From Candidatus Palauibacter rhopaloidicola (lineage in GTDB: Bacteria; Gemmatimonadota; Gemmatimonadetes; Palauibacterales; Palauibacteraceae), in assembly GCA_026914155.1 (NCBI GenBank), contig JAPPGH010000048.1:1-52491 (forward strand): a stretch of DNA of 52,491 nt, read 5' to 3'. The notes below the pieces were generated by a model that was not told the DNA's origin, did no database searches, and saw nothing but the letters and a program-made list of their open reading frames with translations. A program made the translations under genes and the position numbers. Below are positions 8,492 through 14,708 of the stretch, in pieces (positions within the stretch are counted from its first letter, which is position 1; the number at the start of each line of letters is the position of its first letter).

Positions 8492-8506
8492 GTTGACACC
8501 GTCAAC
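8492..8506. promoter_or_regulatory. palindromic operator 2 in the tetR/OMP divergent region
   Basis: Perfect-armed inverted repeat GTTGAC-ACC-GTCAAC, 38 bp before the ATG at 8545. It contains TTGACA (8493-8498), a possible -35 hexamer for the rightward gene, so repressor binding here would block RNA polymerase. No convincing -10 was seen. Confidence 0.7.
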
Positions 8507-8544
8507 AGCATCGGATCGGCCACAATCAGGAGGAGGAACAGCCG

Positions 8545-9570
8545 ATGTCCGCGAACGAGCAGATTCCCGGGTTCCTGGAGGCAGCATTGGAGCGGGGCTT
8601 ACCTCGAGAGCATGTTGCCACCCGCGCGCGCCTCGCGACGGCGGTTGTCCTGGTCGCCGCAGGTTGCTTCGTCGTCCCCGCTTCGGCGAGCGCCCAGGGG
8701 CGGGACGGCTTCTATCTGCGGGGCGATTTCGGGGACTCGGATGCGCTGACCATGCGGGCCCGAATCGAGGGCATCGATCAACCCACGCGCTGTGACCGGC
8801 TGTTGTATCCCGATCCGGCCGCTGTCCCGCGCGATCCGGCATGCTCCGGACATTCATCCGCGGTGTTGGCGACGGTGGAGTTCGATCGGGGAGCGGAGAC
8901 CATGACCAGCGCAACCGCTCTCGCCCTGGGCTATGCCCGTGGCCGGCTCCGGGTGGAAGCGGAACTGAGCAACACCATGCTCGGCGGAACCTCCGCGCCG
9001 ATGCTGGACGCCGGGCAACTCGCGGCCGAGAGGGTGGATGAGTGGAGCGCGGTCGAACGGCCTCAAGCCCGGGTGTCGGGGTTCAGCATCAACGACCTGT
9101 TCGTGAACGTGCACCTCGATTTCAGCAATTCGTCGCGCTTCATGCCGTTCCTGGGCGTCGGAGGTGGCATCTCCACCGTCATTCTCGCTTTCGAAGGCTT
9201 GCGGGTTCGGCGAACGCTCGCCGACGGGTTCGCGCCCACAGGCGGCGTAGCGCCAGCCGTGGGCAGGGCTGTTCCCGCATGGCAGACGCGCGCGGCCGGC
9301 ACGACCGACTACATGTCGTTTCCGGTGGCTGAATCGACACTCGGAACCAACCTGATCGGAGGGGTGGCGTTCGAGGCGAACGAGCGAGTCAGCCTCGCGT
9401 TGCGGGGCCGCTATTCGCGTTACCGCGATGTCCAAAAACCCGGAAAATGGGACCTGGTGCGAAGTCACGAGCCGGTGCTCGCCGATGGCCGGACCCCCGC
9501 GACCTTCGATCTGGTGCTAGGTGACATCGCTGCCTACTCGGCCACCATCTCGTTCGTGTACCGCCTCTAA
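8545..9570 (+). CDS. outer-membrane beta-barrel protein with an N-terminus copied from the DUF5671 gene
   Basis: 341 residues. The first 23 residues (NEQIPGFLEAALERGLPRE) copy the start of the downstream DUF5671 protein, and the DNA matches closely over about 70 bp including a strong ribosome-binding site (AGGAGGAGG). Only after this, at residues 27-51, comes a signal peptide ending in SASAQ. The rest is strand-rich (LFVNVHLDFSNSSRFMPFLG then GVGGG, and a final AAYSATISFVYRL ending in an aromatic-x-Leu barrel terminus), fitting an OMP-b-barl-type porin-like protein. No in-frame alternative start with a ribosome site lies between. The tag-like prefix gives an unusually long cytoplasmic n-region. 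It is preceded by twin TetR operators. Confidence 0.75.
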   Translation: MSANEQIPGFLEAALERGLPREHVATRARLATAVVLVAAGCFVVPASASAQGRDGFYLRGDFGDSDALTMRARIEGIDQPTRCDRLLYPDPAAVPRDPACSGHSSAVLATVEFDRGAETMTSATALALGYARGRLRVEAELSNTMLGGTSAPMLDAGQLAAERVDEWSAVERPQARVSGFSINDLFVNVHLDFSNSSRFMPFLGVGGGISTVILAFEGLRVRRTLADGFAPTGGVAPAVGRAVPAWQTRAAGTTDYMSFPVAESTLGTNLIGGVAFEANERVSLALRGRYSRYRDVQKPGKWDLVRSHEPVLADGRTPATFDLVLGDIAAYSATISFVYRL

Positions 9571-9630
9571 CGGGCAACCCTGCGCGGCGTCAACAGACCC
9601 GGATCAACCACTCAAGGGAGGAACCACCAC

Positions 9631-10275
9631 ATGTCCGTCAACGAGCAGATTTCCGGATTCTTGAAGGCAGGCCTGGAGCAGGGGTTGCCTCGAGAGCGAC
9701 TCAAGGAGGTGCTCCGCGAGGCCGGTTGGCCGCAGGATCAGGTTCGACGCGCCATGGGCGGCTTTGCCGATGTCGCGTTTCCGATCCCGGTCCCCCGCCC
9801 GGCACCGTATCTGTCCGCTCGCGAGGCCTTCGTCTACCTCGTTCTCTTCGGCACGCTGTACACCAGCGCGGTCAGCCTGGGGAGCCTCATCTTCGCGTTC
9901 ATCCATCAGGCGTTCCCCGATCCTTCCCTGGACCCCGCGGCCGCCCTGGAGGCGGCGCGAGAGGAAATACGATGGTCGATTTCCTTCCTCGTCGCGACGT
10001 TTCCCGTCTTCGCATTCGTCTTCTGGACGAATGATCGCGCTGTCCGCAAAGACCCGGGTCGACGGCTTTCGCGAGTTCGGCAATCGCTGACGTACCTGTC
10101 ACTCTTCCTGGGTGCAGCCACTCTCATCGGCGTGGTCACGAGCATCGTCTACAACCTTCTCGGCGGCGAGTTGACGGTCCGGTTCGTCCTGAAGGTCCTC
10201 ACCGTCGGCACGATCACGGGCTTGTTGTTCGGGTACTTCCTCCGCGACGTGCGCAAGGAGGAGGTGGCAGAATGA
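9631..10275 (+). CDS. DUF5671-domain membrane protein
   Basis: 214 residues. The N-terminal 60 form a small helical region (SGFLKAGLEQGLPRERLKEV then LREAGWPQDQVRRAMGGF) resembling a short UBA-like or regulatory helix pair. Then comes the DUF5671 membrane domain starting PYLSAREAFVYLVLF, with hydrophobic segments near residues 65-90, 108-128, 145-170 and 180-200. The function of DUF5671 is unknown. A strong ribosome site (GGGAGG) precedes the ATG. The next gene overlaps it by four bases (ATGA), a pairing I associate with this family. The first 23 codons are duplicated at the gene before it. Confidence 0.85.
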   Translation: MSVNEQISGFLKAGLEQGLPRERLKEVLREAGWPQDQVRRAMGGFADVAFPIPVPRPAPYLSAREAFVYLVLFGTLYTSAVSLGSLIFAFIHQAFPDPSLDPAAALEAAREEIRWSISFLVATFPVFAFVFWTNDRAVRKDPGRRLSRVRQSLTYLSLFLGAATLIGVVTSIVYNLLGGELTVRFVLKVLTVGTITGLLFGYFLRDVRKEEVAE

Positions 10276-10775
10276 ACCTCTCTCCGCGATCCATTGCGCT
10301 GGCGGCCTCGGCAACGGCCGTTGTGGCGGCGGTGGCGTTCGGGCTGGTCCTCCTGGGATCTCCCGCGCAGGAGCGCGAGCGCCGGATCGACGCTCGGCGC
10401 GTTGCGGACCTGCACGGAATCGCGGCGGCCACCAACCTCTACCGGTCTCGACATTCGCGGCTGCCGGCGTCCCTGGACGATCTGACGGCCGCCCCCGGCT
10501 TGAGGGTCAACACCCGCGATCCCGTGAGCTCGGAGATCTACGGATACGCGGCGCTCGACAGCTTGCGCTACGAGGTGTGCGCAACCTTCGATGGGGAGTC
10601 CCGTTCCGGGCCCGAAGAGCCGGCCACAGTCCCCCCGGCCGTTCAGATGAGCTGCCAGGGCTGCCATGCAGCGGCGAGGATCCGGGTCGACGATCCGCTC
10701 ACCGGACAGTTCCATCCTCGGGAGCTGTGGACACACGGCAGCGGACGGCAGTGCTTTCAACTGCAGGTGCGGTGA
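10272..10775 (+). CDS. membrane-anchored protein paired with DUF5671, pilin-like fold, one CXXCH
   Basis: 167 residues, translationally coupled to the DUF5671 gene (ATGA). A single N-terminal hydrophobic anchor (residues 8-30) is followed by a helix and short strands (RRVADLHGIAAATNLYRSRH, LPASLDDL, GYAALDSLRYEVC) that resemble the soluble part of type II pseudopilins such as GspG. It ends WTHGSGRQCFQLQV, as in homologues found next to DUF5671. Unusual is MSCQGCHAA near residue 127. This is a formal CXXCH haem-c motif, but a lone motif in a short protein may be chance or a disulfide. Likely works with the DUF5671 protein at the membrane. Confidence 0.75.
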   Translation: MNLSPRSIALAASATAVVAAVAFGLVLLGSPAQERERRIDARRVADLHGIAAATNLYRSRHSRLPASLDDLTAAPGLRVNTRDPVSSEIYGYAALDSLRYEVCATFDGESRSGPEEPATVPPAVQMSCQGCHAAARIRVDDPLTGQFHPRELWTHGSGRQCFQLQVR

Positions 10776-10884
10776 GGCGGAGGACGAAGTTTCTGACCGG
10801 GAACGACCTGGGGCCGGAGGGTGTCCGGTATGTGTACACAGATCCAGTCCGACTTAGCGGAGTGATGGGGCGATGGGAACGACC

Positions 10885-12090
10885 ATGATCACGGGCGCGC
10901 ATACCATCATCTACAGTACGGATCCAGCCGCCGACCGAAGCTTCTTCCGCGACGTGCTGGACCTGCCGAACATCGATCTCGGGGGTGGTTGGCTGCTCTT
11001 CGCCCTGCCTCCGTCGGAAGTGGCGGTGCATCCCTCCGAGAAGAACGACGTCCATGAGCTGTACTTCATGTGCGAGGATGTCGACGCGCTGGTCGAACAT
11101 CTGTCCGCCGCGGGGGTCGACTGCAGTCCGGTCGAGGAACAGGGGTGGGGCAGACTGACGACCGTAACCTTGCCGGGCGGAGGGGAGATCGGGATCTACC
11201 AGCCTCTGCACGAGGTCATTGCCGACACCTTAAGGACGATCCGGCGCGCTGCCGCGCGCGGGCCTGTCCGCCGCCTACGCCGCCTGCTCGCCGTCGCCGG
11301 CCTCCCGCAGCGCATCCGCCATGATCCCGCACGCCGACCCGATCACCCCGATCCCGGCGAACATCGCCACCGTGGCGAGGATCCTCCCGCCGGCCGTCAC
11401 GGGCTGAATGTCTCCGTACCCCACCGTCGTCAGCGTGACCACCGCCCACCAAAGCCCATCGTACACCGAGCCGAAGACCTCCGGCTGCACCTCGCGCTCG
11501 AGGTGGTACATGCCGAACCCGGCCGTGAACACGACGATGGACGTGCCCGCGATCAGCGCACCGGCCTCATCCATGGCATGCCGGAACGCCCTCGCGAGCT
11601 TGCTCACGGCGTGGGTGTGGACGGCCAGCTTCGCCGTCGAGACGAAGAGGCGGAACAGGCGAAAGGCACGAAGCGCCTTCAGATCGAACCCCGTGAACGC
11701 CCACAGCGGCAGAACGGCCAGGAAGTCCACGATCCCCATGAAGCTGAACGCGTACTTCTTCCAGTCCTCCGCCCGCCGGATGCGAACGCACCACTCGACC
11801 GTGTAGAGCGCCCATACGCCCACGCCGGCCCAGAAGAAGAACGTCGCGGCACCGGCCATGGCCTCCGCCGTCTCCGCGGTCTGGAGCACCAGATCCATGC
11901 AAATGACGGCGATGACCGCCAGTTCGAATCGTTCCGAGAATGGGGAGGTTTGTCGCATTGGGGTCTCCCGGGGGTGGGGAATGGGGGTCGCGGGGTCGGG
12001 TGGAGGTTGCCGGTGGGCGGTGGGGGGTGCAAGGGAGGGAACGCGCTGGGCAACCACCCGCCACCTGCTCGACCTCTCGCGCTGGCGTGA
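10885..12090 (+). CDS. VOC/glyoxalase-family protein whose reading frame has lost its normal stop
   Basis: The first 115 residues are a normal single VOC domain: MITGAHTIIYSTDPAADRSF, the central PPSEVAVHPSEKNDVHELYF, and the end TLPGGGEIGIYQPLH, where relatives stop within a few residues. Here no stop follows. The frame runs on for about 285 residues opposite the potassium-channel gene (11275-11958) and becomes low-complexity Arg/Pro/His, so the tail is not a real domain. A TAA sits one frame off at 11231, so a one-base indel or sequencing error would restore a normal end. The region 11197-11262 recurs at 12955-13018, which suggests rearrangement removed the end. ATG 10873 is an alternative start. 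Confidence 0.6.
   Translation: MITGAHTIIYSTDPAADRSFFRDVLDLPNIDLGGGWLLFALPPSEVAVHPSEKNDVHELYFMCEDVDALVEHLSAAGVDCSPVEEQGWGRLTTVTLPGGGEIGIYQPLHEVIADTLRTIRRAAARGPVRRLRRLLAVAGLPQRIRHDPARRPDHPDPGEHRHRGEDPPAGRHGLNVSVPHRRQRDHRPPKPIVHRAEDLRLHLALEVVHAEPGREHDDGRARDQRTGLIHGMPERPRELAHGVGVDGQLRRRDEEAEQAKGTKRLQIEPRERPQRQNGQEVHDPHEAERVLLPVLRPPDANAPLDRVERPYAHAGPEEERRGTGHGLRRLRGLEHQIHANDGDDRQFESFREWGGLSHWGLPGVGNGGRGVGWRLPVGGGGCKGGNALGNHPPPARPLALA
11197..11262. repeat. imperfect direct repeat, copy A
   Basis: This stretch covers the end of the VOC domain coding region and 45 bp beyond. It matches 12955-13018 closely, sharing CAGCCTCTGCACG and AAGGACGATCCGGCGCG with small gaps between. The two copies bracket the potassium-channel gene and the HpcH/HpaI-like lipoprotein gene. 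Confidence 0.6.
11275..11958 (-). CDS. voltage-gated-type potassium channel
   Basis: 227 residues from ATG 11958 (GGGAG upstream); the longer frame to 12189 adds only Pro/Arg filler. Six membrane segments can be traced. An S4-like segment LKALRAFRLFRLFVSTAK has Arg every third residue. The pore helix and selectivity filter read WWAVVTLTTVGYGD, with TVGYGD the canonical potassium filter. S6 (ILATVAMFAGIGVIG) carries the gating glycines. It belongs to the small bacterial Kv-like ion_trans family, working as a tetramer in the inner membrane. No cyclic-nucleotide or RCK domain follows. It is antisense to the run-on tail of the VOC frame. Confidence 0.92.
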   Translation of the reverse strand: MRQTSPFSERFELAVIAVICMDLVLQTAETAEAMAGAATFFFWAGVGVWALYTVEWCVRIRRAEDWKKYAFSFMGIVDFLAVLPLWAFTGFDLKALRAFRLFRLFVSTAKLAVHTHAVSKLARAFRHAMDEAGALIAGTSIVVFTAGFGMYHLEREVQPEVFGSVYDGLWWAVVTLTTVGYGDIQPVTAGGRILATVAMFAGIGVIGSACGIMADALREAGDGEQAA

Positions 12091-12173
12091 CACTCTTGTC
12101 GCAGCTGGGATGGGAGGGCTACTGTTTCGCCCCGAATCCCCCGAGCCAACCTTTGATTCAGCCCGAGGAACCC

Positions 12174-12953
12174 ATGCTCGCGCAGCCACGCACTTCGCTC
12201 TTGTTCACCGTGACAACGGCACTCATTGCGTCCGTCACTGTCGCCACCGCATGCTCCGCTCCGGAGCAGGCCGACGACCCCGCGTCCGAAGCCATGGAAG
12301 CCGCATCCGACGCGCCGAGCCCGCCCGCCGTCGTGGAGCTGATCGCCGACCGCCAGGTTGCCTTCGCCATCTTCTCCGGAGCGACCACCCGGGAGGAGGG
12401 CGCGCTCATGGGCCAGAGCGAAGAACTCGACCTTGTGTTCTACTCCCTGGAGTCGGGTCCGTTTGACCCTCTCATCTTCAGGATCCCACCGATCGGCGAC
12501 GGTGTGGAGGCGGCCGAGGCGCATGTGGCCCAAGCGCTCGACGCGGGCGTGGCGGCGATCTTCTTCCCGCATGTGGAATCGGCCGACGACGCGGCCATCG
12601 CAGTTGCCGCGATGGGTGACGACCACTGGCCCGGGAACCCCTCGGGCTCGCTGTTCAGCATGCTCATCATCGAGAGTCGGACCGGGGTGGACAGGGTCGA
12701 CGAGATCGTTGGCACCGACGGTGTCAGCACGGTCTTTGCGGGCCCCGACGACCTGCGCCAGTCCTATGGTAGTGAGGACGATGTCGAGGCGGCGATCCAG
12801 CAGGTGCTGAGCGCATGCCAGCGCCATGGGGTGCCCTGCGGCATCACCGCGGGCGCGGACGACATCGCCGAGCGCATGGAGCAGGGCTTTCAGTTGCTCA
12901 TCGTGAGCGATTCAGCGGGACTGGCGGCGGGGAGGGCAGCGGCGGGGCGGTAG
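12174..12953 (+). CDS. HpcH/HpaI aldolase/citrate-lyase-like lipoprotein
   Basis: 259 residues starting at ATG 12174 behind a GAGGAA ribosome site. The N-terminus is a lipoprotein signal (TVTTALIASVTVATAC). The mature part follows the HpcH/HpaI pattern: a TIM-barrel strand RQVAFAIFSG, the metal-site strand AAIFFPHVESADDA (equivalent to the P-hydrophobic-VES-x-EDA motif of the family), and a late GITAGADDIAERMEQGF segment like the family's GxxANxxxDxxxxxxxG end. These enzymes normally cleave or form hydroxy-keto acids in the cytoplasm, so an exported anchored version is unusual. Whether it keeps aldolase activity is not clear. Confidence 0.7.
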   Translation: MLAQPRTSLLFTVTTALIASVTVATACSAPEQADDPASEAMEAASDAPSPPAVVELIADRQVAFAIFSGATTREEGALMGQSEELDLVFYSLESGPFDPLIFRIPPIGDGVEAAEAHVAQALDAGVAAIFFPHVESADDAAIAVAAMGDDHWPGNPSGSLFSMLIIESRTGVDRVDEIVGTDGVSTVFAGPDDLRQSYGSEDDVEAAIQQVLSACQRHGVPCGITAGADDIAERMEQGFQLLIVSDSAGLAAGRAAAGR

Positions 12954-12954
12954 G

Positions 12955-13018
12955 TATCAGCCTCTGCACGGTCCTAGCCAATACCTGAAGGACGATCCGG
13001 CGCGATGGGCGCGCGCCG
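12955..13018. repeat. imperfect direct repeat, copy B
   Basis: Resembles 11197-11262 at roughly 80-85% over 62 bp, with a 2-base gap after CTGCACG. It lies immediately after the stop of the HpcH/HpaI-like gene, in a non-coding place, whereas copy A is inside the VOC frame. This fits a duplication or insertion that brought the channel and lipoprotein genes between the two copies. Confidence 0.6.
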
Positions 13019-13123
13019 CGAACCCGGACCGTGCGGGCTGGGACTGGAATAGGATCGGGAGGAGGGTCCATCTTCTGCCCCGCGGACCGCCCGATCCCGC
13101 AGGAGACCATGCTCGCTCCCCGA

Positions 13124-13146
13124 AACCCTGAAGTGACGTTAGGGTT
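13124..13146. repeat. palindromic intergenic repeat, copy 1 (degenerate)
   Basis: Arms AACCCT and AGGGTT enclose GAAGTGACGTT. The same arms and ACGT core occur at 16407-16427 and 40661-40683, always between genes. The loop is too short for a good terminator hairpin, so a protein-binding site is more likely. Confidence 0.5.
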
Positions 13147-13379
13147 GCTCAGCCAAGCACGTTGGGGGATCCTGCCTCCGCGCCGTCGGGGACCCGCAAC
13201 AGAGCCCCTTCGCACAGAATCGTCCCCCGCGCCACGAGCTCATCCAGCACCCGCCGGAAGCGCTCGATGGCTGCCGGGGCATCTCGCAACGGATCCCGCC
13301 GATACTGCATCCCCTTTGTAGAACGACCGCGTTCGGCGCGAGCCGGATCGGGCAAGATCACTGCGCCACGGGGGTGCAT

Positions 13380-14135
13380 ATGACCGAGACCAGGTCCCAT
13401 CCGCAGCCGGAGTCCGGTTTCCCCAGGCGAATCGCGATCTGGGTTGTCGTCCTTCTGGCCGTGTACCTCGCGTATTCGGCGACCCACTTCTGGGGGCGTC
13501 CGGATGCGGTGCCTGACTTCTTCGCGCTGGTGGTCAGGCGTCTCCCTCTCATCGTTGTCCAGATCCTCCCCGCTGCGATGTTTGCCGCCGCCCTGGGTGG
13601 ATGCGGCATCTTCGGTTTTGCGGGTACGGCCGCGCGTCCCTGGATTCTCCTGGCAACGTTGGCCCTGGCGGCATACGCCCTGCCGGCGCTTGTGTGGCCC
13701 GCCTTCGCGCATTGGACCGGCGCCGACTGGCCGCTTCCCGCCGCCCTGCTCGATTCCGTGAGATCCGCCCGAGCCGCTGCGGAGGCGGCGACGGGCAACG
13801 AGGCCGCGAGGTACTTGCGTGGAGCGGCGAACGATCTCGCGACGCTGATCGTGCCGATTGCGAACGCGGCGTTCGTCTTGCTCGCCGCCGTGCTCGGTGA
13901 TCTGGCCGGAAGCTTGACCGGCGGACTTTCCACCTGGACCCGCTACGCCACGCGCTGGCTCACAGGCGGAGTACTGTTCGTGGCGTTCTGGATTCCCGTG
14001 GCCGTAGCCGGCGAATTGGTCCAATACTACGCGGTCTGGGGAGGTCTGCTGTTCGTCCTCCCGCTGTGTGTGCCGTCCATTGCGGCAGGGATCCTGTTCG
14101 CCTTCGTCCGCCCGGACCGCGAGGCCCGCCGTTGA
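13380..14135 (+). CDS. polytopic inner-membrane protein of unknown function
   Basis: About 251 residues, starting at ATG 13380 with GGGGG six bases upstream (a GTG at 13374 is the alternative). Five to six hydrophobic segments are visible, near residues 20-40, 50-75, 80-105, 150-180, 195-215 and 225-245. No family recognised. Its TGA overlaps the TTG start of the following sigma factor gene by two bases, so the two are translationally coupled. That suggests a role connected with the sigma/anti-sigma module, for example in sensing or in the envelope function it controls; this is inference from position only. Confidence 0.75.
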   Translation: MTETRSHPQPESGFPRRIAIWVVVLLAVYLAYSATHFWGRPDAVPDFFALVVRRLPLIVVQILPAAMFAAALGGCGIFGFAGTAARPWILLATLALAAYALPALVWPAFAHWTGADWPLPAALLDSVRSARAAAEAATGNEAARYLRGAANDLATLIVPIANAAFVLLAAVLGDLAGSLTGGLSTWTRYATRWLTGGVLFVAFWIPVAVAGELVQYYAVWGGLLFVLPLCVPSIAAGILFAFVRPDREARR

Positions 14136-14689
14136 CCCCGCGCGATGGCGGCACCGGCTTCGACCGGGAGCGATTTCATGCGGGAGACCGGGCGCTGTTT
14201 CGCGAACTGGTCCGCGAGACGTCCCCGCGCATGCTGCGGGTGATCCGTGGCTACGCGCGGGATAACGATCACGCGGCCGACTTGTTGCAACTCTGCTGGA
14301 TCCGCATCTACCGCAAGCGTGCGCGCTTCGCCGGTACCGGGTCCTTTCTCGGGTGGGCGCTGACGGTGTGCAGGAATGTCTGCAGGACGGAGGCACGCAA
14401 ACGTCGGTACGGACGCCTGGTCCGCCTTCACGACCACGGCGATCTCCCCGACCGCACACCCGATCCGGCCGACCAGTTGAACCGCCAGGAGCGGGCGGCC
14501 GCGCTGTACCGGGCGCTTGAGCGGCTCAGGGAGCGCGAGCGGGACGCGATCCTGCTGCGCATCCTCGAAGGCCGGAGCACTGCCGAGGTGGCGCGGATGC
14601 TGGCCGTGCAGGAGGTGTCAGTCCGCTCGCTGATCCATCGGGGCCTGAAGAAGCTGCGCCAGATGGACCGGCTCGGCGTCGAGACCTGA
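14132..14689 (+). CDS. ECF-type sigma-70 factor
   Basis: About 185 residues with both ECF domains. Region 2 holds RELVRETSPRMLRVIRGYAR, then DNDHAADLLQLCWIRIYRKR and FAGTGSFLGWALTVCRN. Region 4 holds YRALERLRERERDAILLRI, then EGRSTAEVARMLAVQEVSVR and SLIHRGLKKLRQ. It would direct RNA polymerase to a dedicated promoter set. The TTG at 14132 overlaps the stop of the membrane protein gene; the in-frame GTG at 14066 would overlap it by 70 bp. The gene that follows after 19 bp carries an anti-sigma-like N-terminus, so the pair forms a regulatory unit. Confidence 0.9.
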   Translation: MTPRDGGTGFDRERFHAGDRALFRELVRETSPRMLRVIRGYARDNDHAADLLQLCWIRIYRKRARFAGTGSFLGWALTVCRNVCRTEARKRRYGRLVRLHDHGDLPDRTPDPADQLNRQERAAALYRALERLRERERDAILLRILEGRSTAEVARMLAVQEVSVRSLIHRGLKKLRQMDRLGVET

Positions 14690-14708
14690 TAGCCAAAGGA
14701 GAACCCGC

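Larger units (their letters stand above)
12954..13379. other. gene-free stretch with a direct-repeat copy and a palindrome
   Basis: About 425 bp lie between the HpcH/HpaI-like gene and the membrane protein gene. They contain copy B of the imperfect direct repeat (12955-13018) and one member of the palindromic intergenic family (13124-13146). The open frames across it are high-GC shadows with no homology I recognise. Confidence 0.5.

Noticed and set aside
11679..12827. 382-codon minus-strand frame overlapping the potassium channel and HpcH/HpaI-like genes
   Set aside because: Antisense or out of frame to both recognised genes; no domain.
13149..14459. 436-codon minus-strand open frame
   Set aside because: Antisense to the membrane protein and sigma factor genes, with shadow-like Arg/Gly/Pro composition.
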